The translations under genes were made by a program, and so were the position numbers. Positions 12,693 through 22,000 of a stretch of DNA of 64,000 bases are shown piece after piece. Every line of letters starts with the position of its first letter. Position 1 is the first letter of the stretch. The stretch covers positions 3,018,722 to 3,082,721 of the forward strand of contig JAVTLE010000013.1 of NCBI GenBank assembly GCA_033439295.1, written 5' to 3'. The notes beneath the pieces were generated by a model, which had not been told where the DNA came from, made no database searches, and saw only the letters and a list, made by a program, of their open reading frames with translations. Source of the stretch: Deuterostichococcus epilithicus. Taxonomy: Eukaryota > Chlorophyta > Trebouxiophyceae > Prasiolales > Stichococcaceae.

Positions 12693-14104
12693 GACGTCGA
12701 GCACTCCAGCCGCTGCGGCTGCTATAAAGCTGACTCAATGCCGTTCCGCGGCCGCCGTCGCCGCAGCCAGCGGGGCGGTGAGGAGAGTCGACTTGCTGCC
12801 CCGGCTGCAGCTACGGAGGGGCGTCCGCTGGAGGGCGTTCGCTCATATCAGTGACCTGCGCAGGAGGGCCGCGTCATCAGCCTCTGCAGCTCCGAGGAGT
12901 GCGAAGGGGTTGACCTGCAAAGCCGCCCTGGACGCCGATTCTGCGTGCACTGGGTGTAGCAGGCGCCGCATGACCTGAGACTCTGGATTGATGTTCGATC
13001 AGTTCTGATTTAGATACAGGCATGATACAGAGTGCTAATCTACGATACATGCAGTCTCGTCAAAAGTTGACCGTGCTGACTGCAGAGCACACATACTGCA
13101 GGTGCAGCTCACGTCTAAGCGACCTCGCACCGTTATGACGATAATTTAAGCATACAAGAGCAATATATCAGCAGATACTGACAGTCTCGCTGTCGTTCAA
13201 GGCTCACACGAATGTAGACAGCAGCGTCGGAAGTGTCGCACCCGTGACTGTGGGTCTGGACCTGCTGATCGTCGTCCGGCACCCGCCGACACGATCGGTT
13301 CGAGATTGATGCACTTTGAAAGTGTGATGCAAATCAGCAGCCTCGCGATCTTGCGGCCAGTTGTAACCCTTGATCTTGCACATGACCAGATGTCCTCGGG
13401 ACTGGCGTTATCCCTACTAGGGTAGCCGTGCTGGTGCTGACGCCGTGCGAAGAATCAGAAGCTGGCTACAAGGCTTCCTAAGTCCTCGCGGATTACGTTG
13501 CCTGCGAACCGCCTGTGCAGAGGTTTGGTCTCCGGATGTTGACGAGGGAAGCCCGGTTGTGTACGCCCCTCATGTGTCACAACGGTCCACCTTCGAAAAC
13601 GTGGACGACTGTCGTACAGCTGCTGCCCGCGTTTGACCAGCACGAATTGCTGAGGCCGCTCCTGACTGCTTCCGGTCAGCTCGTGAGTACAGTGAGCGGG
13701 CCTGCGACGGTGCGGCCCGGCCCGGCCGGCAGCAAAAAGCAAGCCGTGCGCGGTGGCGGATAGAAAACGCTTTTGAGACCCGAAATTGCAAGACATGGCT
13801 CTGTCAATGGTACAGGTGAGGGCCATCAGAAGCTGCCCATGTATGAGCAATAGGACAGGTGATGGCGCAGCAGGTGATGTCGTTTGCACTGACCAGATGC
13901 CGTCACACTGCGTCTCACTCGCTCTCATGCCACTGACGCAGCAGTCACGGACTGAGCTTCACTTCCTAGATCCACACACCCGGTGTAGGATGTCCGCCAG
14001 CAGCTTCACGCTGAGCTGAAGCTGCATCCTGCTGTGGCACACTGAGTGGCTGCAACGGAGTGTCCCTGAGTGCCAGCGAAGGCCTGCGCGGCGCTGACTG
14101 CTCA
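12693..14104. other. intergenic region, no gene supported
   Basis: Lies between the start of the kinase gene and the stop of the lumen-protein gene, both on the - strand. The AT-richer part at 12.98-13.4 kb probably holds promoter sequence for the kinase. Short open frames at 13.4-14.0 kb on both strands overlap and show no domain. No TGTAA signal for the gene to the right was found in this interval. Confidence 0.5.
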
Positions 14105-16058
14105 TCAAAAGTTCAAGTTGTCCATGGGCTCCTGAACCTGTGGGACACCAGGGAACAGCGTCACACACGCGTTTCAACAACTCGCATGGTGGACAAAGCA
14201 ACAAAACTGCAAGGGTGGAAGACCTCCTGACAGCTCACCTTTGAGCACTTGAACTTGCCCTGTGGCTCCCTGATGCACGAGTCGATCGCGCTGACCTGCA
14301 CTGGCGATAGCCATTTTCTGAGCCTGGGTGTGCACAGGGTTCAGTCTGAACAGGAATCACGTCGAGCCATGCGACGCAGTGCCAGCGAAGGTCCTTCTGC
14401 TTGCGAAAACGCATCAGAGGCAAACCGCACCGCGTTGACGACGGCTGCCTCCTGCCCATTGTCCTGCCAGTAGAACTTCGTGCCATACTTGCCGGCCAGA
14501 ATGCTCCAGAACCGCTGCAAGATCCGACGCACAGCATCGGTAGGCACACCGCCATCCCTGTGCACGGTGTGCTTGATACAGGCGATAGCTCCTTCAAGCA
14601 GGGCAGCAAACCGCACAGAGCGACAGGCTCACCGAGGGCACCTCCAGGTCCAGGTTTGCACCAACATTGAAGCTGCAGCCGAGGAAGAAGAAACGTGTCA
14701 GTTTAGGGCACGATTGTCGTGAAGACAGAGGCTTCTCACGCAGTGTTTACTTCCGATGTGAGTGCAGAATCATGGCAAGCATCATTGAAGAAACACAGAT
14801 GCGCGTGTCGAATAGACTGTCGCACTTCAGGATGTTGCCGGTGTTGGGATCCTGCAAGCGGAGGGACATGTGGTGCATGCTGTCACAGAAATGCTCGTTC
14901 ACTTCGCAGAGCACGCAGCACAAGATCTCTGTAGCCCGTGCCTGGTTCAGCCATCGCATGCACGCTGCTCAATGGCACTGCTCACCGCGACAAAGACCAC
15001 CGTGTTGGCATCCACGCCCCAAAAGTCCTTAATTGCGAGCCCTGCCGCCAGCGGTCGACCACGTCAAGAAGTCAGGCAGGCATGCCACTCCTGGTAGCTC
15101 AACGCCGTGCAATGCAGCAGCAGCCCACCAGCCGGATCTCATCAGCAGCAAACCCGCATTGGCAGCAGTGCCGCCGCCCGCTGACCAAGTTGCACCGGGT
15201 CCCCACCTGGCGTCTGTGGGTAGTTTTGGCACAGCACGCGGAGCTTGATGCCGGTGTCCGCCTCCAGATGCTCCACCTCCGCCTTGATGCGCTTTTCCTG
15301 CGGGTACCCGGCAGCACCAGCGTTGGAGGGCCATTGAGCTTCTCAAAGAGACGAGTTGTGGTGCGGCTGCAAGCACTTGGACGTGCCAGGAGACCACCCG
15401 CCCGCCCGCTGCCTGGTGCCAGGAGTCGTTGACGACATTGGACGGTTCGTGACGATCGGATGCAGGGGCTCATTTCGCCTTTAGCGGTGCAGCTGCGCAA
15501 ATGGCCTACGCTTGGCGCGGGCGCGCACCTCGCCCTCGGTGAGGAAGCCAGCGACATCGATGACCGGCGTGTACTCCTTCGGCAGCAGCTCTGGCTTGTT
15601 GACGCCCTCCATGCGGGCGTGCGCGCCTGCGAGCGTACACAAGTGTATGTTGCAGGTGCTGCCGCCAGTTGCGCGGCTGCTGCATGCTGGCTCGGTGCCG
15701 TACTTGAGCAAGTGGCACATCAGGTGCGTAGTCCGACACAATCGTCCAGAACGTGACAAAACTTTTGAGCAGTGCCAAGAGGAGTCGCCTCGCCACATAG
15801 AACGCGGAACGAGGTGTCTGCACCTCCTGTCAGGAGTGCGGCGCTGACAGCGACCGCAGAAAGCATGGTGCCTGCTGCCTGTGCCACCCGGCGGACAGGG
15901 TTCGCAGCTGGCGCTGCATCATCCCGAGGCGACTGTTTGCAGGCGCACTGCAGCCTGCACGCGCTGCGAGACGCAGCTGAGCGGGAAGCTGTTGTGAAGG
16001 GCAGCCGAGATCGTGGCAGCGTGGGGGCCTGCATGGTCAGAAAGCTGGTCTGCTGCAT
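14105..16058 (-). CDS. thylakoid lumenal 15 kDa-type protein, plastid precursor
   Basis: Nine exons chain in phase: 15824-16058, 15529-15626, 15207-15297, 14986-15041, 14826-14851, 14633-14672, 14431-14514, 14239-14295 and 14105-14131, giving 237 residues. Residues 1-55 are a Ser/Arg/Ala-rich plastid transit region. Then comes V-R-R-V-A followed by a hydrophobic stretch ending L-L-T-G-G-A-H-A, a Tat-type lumen signal with an A-x-A cleavage site, so the mature protein starts near Arg83 (about 155 residues). The mature part has Y-T-P-V-I-D-V-A-G-F-L-T-E-G-E, D-F-W-G-V-D-A-N-T-V-V-F-V-A, D-P-N-T-G-N-I-L-N-F-N-V-G and Y-G-T-K-F-Y-W-Q-D-N-G. This matches, from memory, plant thylakoid lumenal 15.0 kDa protein (At5g52970-like), related to TPM-domain lumen proteins. 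Its biochemical role is not established. The alternative start Met9 at 16034 would also keep the transit peptide. Confidence 0.9.
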
Positions 16059-16224
16059 GGCTGTGGCGTGTAAGCGAGGCACGATAAGTATGAACGCCAA
16101 TTGCAAAGTGCAGCGGACGTGCGGATATCGATTGGGGTACGACACATCCATCATATGCGGACGTGGAACGGCCCAGGCATCACAATTTTAAACCAACTCG
16201 ATTCATCAGACCATGGATCTGACC

Positions 16225-16770
16225 AGAGAAAGCGGGACTGCACCAGAGTGGGACAGCGACAGGCCAGCACCAGCTGCGACATGGCGCGCCAGCAACAGCG
16301 GCAGCGCGCAGCCAACGCACAACCGCAACGATAGTGGTCGCTGCTGCAAGTTTTCGGCTTGAAACAGGCAGCCGGCACCTTGGCAGAAACAGCAGCAGGA
16401 GCACACGGGATAGGCGTCCAGCAGGCGCAAATGCGGACGTGCGGCTGACGCCAGCCCCCAGACGGTTGCGACGGTGCCGCCAGGTGCGCGGTCTGCATCA
16501 ACAAGGCTGCCACTGACAGCCGAGGGTGCCAGTATGCAGCAGTGGGGCGCAGAGGCGGTGCTGAAGGTGCTGCCGTTGGGCCAGCTCGGCGGTTGATGCG
16601 CAGCAGTCGGCGGCGACGGCGCCGGGCGGCGAGCTGGGCTGCGGCACGGACGCCTGCCTGCAAAGTGCGCCGGGCAGCTTCCGCAGCTGGTCCCATACCG
16701 GCGTATGGGCGAAAAAGCAGTGCGCACCTGAACGGCAGCACATCCACGCCGAAACCGACCAGCGAGGTCA
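16225..16770 (+). pseudogene. degenerate duplicate of a VPS13-like gene segment
   Basis: This stretch matches 20.31-21.1 kb of the giant + strand gene in the same orientation about 4.1 kb away. Shared runs include AGTGGGGCGCAGAGGCGGTG (16.54 and 20.85 kb), the block around GATGCGCAGCAGTCGGCGGC, and the end block containing GCACCTGAACGGCAGC. The copy lacks roughly 230 bases corresponding to about 20.46-20.69 kb and has many substitutions and an in-frame TGA, so no open frame equivalent to the source exon survives. It sits just upstream of the lumen-protein start, in what would be that gene's promoter region. It looks like a local segmental duplication that has decayed. Confidence 0.75.
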
Positions 16771-17221
16771 GTGAGCATAACCTACATCGTCGTTTGCAGA
16801 CAGATGTACCAGCAGGCAGCATCATCTACAGACAGACAGCTATATATTCTGCATGCAGACGTGACGTGTGGCATGGATCACATCGCCCTGCCGTTGTCCA
16901 TGATCGCCACCGAAAATATCTCTATCTGTCGAGCAATGCCTCAGCTGAGCTAAAGCATTCACTACGTATACCCCAGTGCCAGTCAGGTACAAAGGGCGTC
17001 TCGCCAGCAAACCGAAGTGTTAAATTCCTAGTGTTAGAGTGTTATTCTGTTGCAGCCAGAGACAAGCTTACCCTCAGCTTACAAAATGCATAAAGGCACC
17101 AGCTGCGCACTCGCCACACGCAGCACCGCTATGCGTTTCTAAACTGTTCGCACACGCTTGTTACAAAGTGTAACTACAAGCCCATCGATCGACAGCGTGC
17201 CTTTTGCACAGTCCGCCTGAA
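16771..17221. other. AT-richer intergenic region
   Basis: No coding potential was seen. Near the right end it carries the 3' processing signal of the small membrane-protein gene. A TGTAA also occurs on the + strand near 17169, but no + strand gene ends here. Confidence 0.5.
17161..17165 (-). promoter_or_regulatory. TGTAA polyadenylation signal for the small membrane-protein gene
   Basis: The forward strand reads TTACA (TGTAA on the - strand) about 57 bases past the proposed stop at 17222. This supports a - strand transcript ending here. Confidence 0.45.
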
Positions 17222-17875
17222 TCAGGGGTGGGTTTGAGGGCTGGCCACGCCGCGCCGCAGCCGCACACGCACCGACTCAAACAATGTTGCATGCAGCAGC
17301 GAGTGTGCAAGCGCCCCCAATCTCAGCCCGGGGCCAGACGTCAATCTGGGCAGTTTCAGAAGAGCAGTGGAAGCCCACCTTCACCTTCGGGCACGCCTTG
17401 GTTGATGTCAGCCTACCAGAGCACAACACATACAGCATTCGTCGATGGAATTGATAAGCGCAAGGGTGCACATCTGCACAAGGTTGATCAAATGCTCCGT
17501 GCCCACCAGCGCCGTGAGGCCGATGGCCGCCAGTGATCGCAGGAGTTCAGCCCTCGAATGACGCAGTTTGCAGTTCACGTTCGAACAAGCCCCTCAGACG
17601 CGTTCGTCTCGTTCATGAACCAGCACAACTGCCACAACGGGTGTTCACTCAGTCTGCGATGCTGCAGCATCAGGGCGTCGCCGCGAAGCTCGCACGTAGG
17701 CAGGGTTGATCAGGCCGCCTGCCGCCCCGTTGCTCGATGGCCAAACCCATGCACATTGGAGATTGTCACCGACCCAGTACAGCCAGAGAACGCCCAATCC
17801 GGCGCTGACAGCAAGTAGCAGGCAGCCTCGCAGATACCGGAGCTCAAGTGCGTCTCGCTCTGGGGATGAGGACAT
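17222..17875 (-). CDS. small hypothetical multi-pass membrane protein
   Basis: I do not recognise the family. From ATG 17875 (M-S-S-S-P-E-R-D) the first exon runs to 17770 and encodes a hydrophobic helix (G-C-L-L-L-A-V-S-A-G-L-G-V-L-W-L-Y-W). In-phase exons follow at 17649-17718 and from 17552, which encodes L-A-A-I-G-L-T-A-L-V-G-T-E-H-L-I-N-L. A last exon probably encodes L-G-A-L-A-H-S-L-L-H-A-T-L-F-E-S-V and a basic tail, stopping at 17222. The product would be about 118 residues with two or three membrane segments and a basic C-terminus. An alternative third/fourth exon pairing would stop at 17277. The splice model is uncertain, but the hydrophobic pattern, phase agreement and nearby TGTAA favour a real gene. 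It is divergent from the giant gene to the right. Confidence 0.45.
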
Positions 17876-18714
17876 GCTTCACCGTGCGGCCAAAGGCATC
17901 GGCGACACACTGCGTTGTGCACGCCTCCCTCCGCATCATGCTGCATCAGTGCATCACCCTCCGACATGAAATAAACAGCTTTCGGAAGGGGAGAAATCAA
18001 AACCACGGGAGGCAACTGCTGCATCGAGTTGGCCTCTGCAAGGTGTGCCTCGTCAGTGATGGCCATACCATCGGCGCCGCTGCTGGCAAACTGACAATTG
18101 AAAGGCGATGCTGCACGACAGGCGCCAGCTGACTTCTGGTTGCCAGCCAATATGTTCCGGCTTCGACCTCCTGGTCACGTTTTCATAGTAATGCAGCCAC
18201 GTCCGGACGCTTGACAATTTGGTCCATGCCGGGATAAGAGATTGTCGCGGATAAAGCAGCAAGCTTCTGCTATCCCTCCCCTTCGTAAGTGAGACTCCGA
18301 ACAGATCGCAAGGGCACCCAGGAGTCAAAGCAGCTTGCCAGGTAGAGCCTGCAGCAATGCATGGCAGCGCATGTAGATTCGTCTGCTGTCCTAGTGTGTT
18401 CTTCCTGTGTACAGCACGGTAGTAATCTGCGTGTCAGACGAAGCACCGTCCGACGGTCACTCGCCAAAGTCATTCAGCCTGTCGGAGCCCTGTCACAGCA
18501 GGCTGCATCACAATCACTTTCAAGTCAGCACATGTGATGTGCCATGCACGCAAACCACGAGCCGGAATGGTGTCGGAGGTACGCGGACCACCGCAGTGCA
18601 CTGAATCCACATGCACGTCGCAAGACTCACCTGATGAACGTGGTATCCCGATGCAGGGTCTGCATGCTGCCGTAGCAGGCCAAAGCCTGCAGCCGGCCGC
18701 CGCCCGGCGGCAGC
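17876..18714. other. divergent intergenic region (putative bidirectional promoter)
   Basis: It separates the - strand small membrane-protein gene from the + strand VPS13-like gene, so it should carry both promoters and 5' leaders. No TATA box in a clear position and no other gene was seen. Open frames on the - strand at 17.7-18.3 kb lack recognisable content and may be 5' leader. Confidence 0.4.
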
Positions 18715-21700
18715 ATGGGATGGGACGTCACCCTGCCACAAGCGCTCGCGGCGCTCGCTGCGTGGGCGGTGGTCAGCTTGACAGCGGGGTTCTATGCCGT
18801 CACTCGGCTCCAGGCGGTGCAGGCCGTGATCGCGCTGGGGCTGCGGCGGGTGCTACGGCGCATCGCTGTGCCTGAGGATGGCGGCACCCAGCCGGCCGTG
18901 CAGGCGCGTGTCCGGCATACATCCACAGGTGAGCATTTTGCCGGTGCTCTCCGCACATGCACTATAGTCGCTGAGCCGAGGCAGCATCTCTAAGCTTTCG
19001 CAATCGGCCTGCGACGAGCCTGCAGATCCAAAGAAAGGTCAGCATGGAAAACTCCGTGCGCCCGCGGTTGTCCGGCACATCATGAAGGCGGTGTCAGTGC
19101 TTTTGAGCGTGACACACACGCCAACGCCGCAGGCGTGGAGGTTGAAGACCTCAGGGTGGACGCGGGGCAGCAGGCGGCGCTGGCGCACATGTGCTTCGAG
19201 GTGCGCGAGGCGTCAGTGGCGGCGGCCGCGCTGCACCTGCCCACCTGGCGGGCGCCGCTGGTGGTGCAGATGCGAGGTGTGCGGCTGGAGCTGCGGCAGC
19301 GCAACATGCCCACGGTGAGGCTGACTTGCTTGCACCAGCAGGAACGGTGTGTGTCCTGGACAGTGCGTCCTCACAGACAAAAGGTCGCGCAGTTCCAGCC
19401 TTCAGTCCAGCGCAGGGTGTGCAATGTGACACGAGCGGCAGCAGGGAAACACTGTTTTTCAGCTTTAAGACACGGGTCAGGTGCAGGTGATCCGGCTTAG
19501 ACCATGGAAGTGCGCCTGATGTGTTGAACCCTTGCGACTCTGATCGCAGCACATGGACGCTGCGGAGGTCGCGGCGGCGGCGGCAGCGGCGGAAGCTGCA
19601 GTGCGGCGGCACAAGCTCGACATCCTGGAGCGCCTGCTGTGGGCCACCGACTTCGGCGAAGGCGCGGCTGGCATGATTCCTGCGACTGCGACAGGTGTGT
19701 GGCGCAGCGCTTCAGCGGCTGGTGGCCGCACCGTCGCGTGTCCCAGCAAGCAAAATTGACTGCATCGCTTGGGGATTGGCACCGCAGCTGTGGCAGCCTG
19801 CACGTCGCATGCGCATTGCCTTCTCAAACCCTTGCACCTGCCTCGCCTCCGTCACATCCCTGCTGACGGTCGAACTACCTCTGAGGCGCGCCCGGTCATG
19901 CCGCCTGCGCAGCGGGGCGGCGGCGGCGGCTGGCCGCGGCCATCCTGCACCGCTGCCTGGGCTTTGCGGTGCAGCGGGCGGTGGTGCATGTCGAGGACGT
20001 CGCCGTCGTGTATGCCCAGTCTGGCGAGCCGGGCCCCCGACCGTCTGGTGGCGGCCGCCTGGCGGGGCGCGACGCTGTGATGCTGCGGCTGCGCACCCTG
20101 GACCTGCAGCCACAAGGCAAGTTGAGAGTCTATGCAAAGAGCGTGGAGCTGCTCAGGCGGTGGACGCAGCTGGCTAGTCGACCACCATGTCGGCAGAGGT
20201 CCAGTAGCAAGGCCGCCCACGCGTTGCAGCAGCTGCGCGCAGCACGCTTCAGAACGACTGCATATGGACTGCGCTCATGCGAATCTTGCTACGTGCCCTT
20301 TGGACAGGCTCAGGGAGCGGGCCTGCACCAGAGTGGACCAGTGACGGACCATCATCAGCAACGACCAGCACCGGCGAAGGCGACAGCGCGCAGCCGCCCA
20401 CCCTGCAGCAGCAGTGGTCCCTACTGCAGCTCTTTGGCTGGCAGCAGGGAGCGGACAGAGTCGCGCACATGCAGCGCTCGATCGTAAGCAGGCTGCAGGT
20501 TGCCGGCGTGTCAGTCACGCTGTCAACTTGGCGGGCGCTGCCCGCTGGCGACACAGGCCAGGCCGCTGCGCCAACACCCTTCCAGGGCAACACAGTGTCG
20601 CCAGCACAGCAGCCGACGCAGCCGCTGCGGTTCACGGCTGGCATGGCCGAGTCCTGGCCGGCGGCCAACGCCGGCGGGCGGGCGGCCTGGCAGCAGCAGC
20701 AGCGGGAGCACACCGGGGAGGCATCCCGCAGGCGCAAGCGCGGCCGCGCTGCCGACCCCGACTCCCAGGCGCCGGCGGCGCCACTGCCCAGCGGGCGGTC
20801 CGCCATGGGGCCGTCGCCGCCAACCGCTGAGCACGCCATCCTGCAGCAGTGGGGCGCAGAGGCGGTGCTGAAGGTGCTGCCGCCGGGCCAGCGGCCGGCC
20901 TCGGCAGCTGATGCGCAGCAGTCGGCGGCGGCTGCGCCGGGCGGCGCCGGCCCGCACGCCGACGGCAAGTCGGGCGGCGGCGTTGACGACTGCCTGCCGG
21001 ACACGCCGAGCAGCTTCCGCAGCTGGTCCATACCTGCAGACGCGCCCAACGGCAGTGCGCACCTGAACGGCAGCGCATCCCGCCGAGGCCAGCAAGGTGT
21101 GTGCGCGTTTGCTGACCCTGCCCTCTTGAGGCGTATGTTCAACCACCACGCAGCATCATCTGCCAGGCAGACGGCTGCACGGTCTGCTGCCATGGACGTC
21201 ACGCCTTGGCATGAGGATGGCCCCTTGCCGCTGGGCAGGCATGCCATTGACGCTGCCTCTGTAGAGCAGCGCCTCAGCTGGCCTCGCTCTCCAAGCACTG
21301 CTGACACAAGGGGTGTCATCGCCCGGCAGGCAGCGGCCACGACGCAGCGGCGCAGCGGCTGTCCGACACGGGAGCCGCCTCGCTGCCGGCCGACAGCCCG
21401 ACGCTGGACATCGTGGTATCGCTGCGCGCCTGCGTGCCGCAGCTGGGCGCGCCCGAGCTGGCCATCGGGCTGCGGCTGCTGCAGACGTTCCAGGACTGCT
21501 CCCGCAGCCAGGCGCACTGGCAGACGCGGCCCCAGGTGCAAGACCCTGGAGCCCCCCTGGTGCCGCCTGCGCGGCACCACTGTCAAGCCGACGTGCCCCT
21601 TGCGCGCGGTTTTCAGGCAAAGGGTGCTTGCTAGCTACCAGCACGGGCAGGATCCAGGTTGTCCGACCAGGGCTGTGCGAAACCTGGCATGCAAGGGTCA

Positions 21701-22000
21701 GCCCGTGCTGGGGTTGAGCCCCTTCAAGGGCAGCTGACGCAAGTGAAGCACGTGCATGTGTGATGCAATGGCCATGCCCTGTGATCCAACACTGCAGGTC
21801 CCAGTGGCTGCCGACCCGGCGGTGTGGTGGCGCCACGCCATCGGCGCCGTGCTGGACGAGGTCAGGCAGGTCCGGCGGAAGCAGGCGCCGCTGGTGACGC
21901 TGCACAGCCGCCGGCAGCTGCGCCTGCGCTACCAGGCGCTCTACGCGGCATCCCGAGCGGTGGGGCGCCTTCCGCCGCTCGCCTTGCGGCTGCATCCCAA
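18715..22000 (+). other. VPS13-like gene: N-terminal membrane segment and chorein-like region
   Basis: Exon 1 encodes a hydrophobic helix of about 20 residues (A-L-A-A-L-A-A-W-A-V-V-S-L-T-A-G-F-Y-A-V) where canonical VPS13 has an amphipathic M-x-E-x-L-V start. Exon 2 aligns with the canonical V-E-L-E-N-L element as V-E-V-E-D-L-R-V, and its V-V-Q-M-R-G-V-R-L-E-L corresponds to the next groove strand. Exon 4 has the hallmark helix-strand I-L-H-R-C-L...A-V-V-H-V-E-D-V-A-V-V-Y, equivalent to I-x-N-x-x-V-x-I-x-x-V-H-I-R-Y-E-D. Near 20.49 kb L-Q-V-A-G-V-S-V-T-L matches the L-x-L-x-x-L-S-V-Y-W strand. At 21.80-21.96 kb W-W-R-H-A-I-G-A-V-L followed by L-R-Y-Q-A-L-Y matches the conserved WWKYA...RYxxLY module. 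Confidence 0.75.

Noticed and set aside
17222-17875. Possible PEN-2 (gamma-secretase subunit)
   Set aside because: Size and helix count are similar, but the conserved F-A-L-L-P-W-L-W-F-V-N and C-terminal G-G-E-x-L-F-G motifs are absent.
20249-21586. 445-codon open frame on the - strand
   Set aside because: Antisense to the chorein-like exons of the VPS13-like gene. A similar frame in the 16.2-16.8 kb copy only reflects the duplication.
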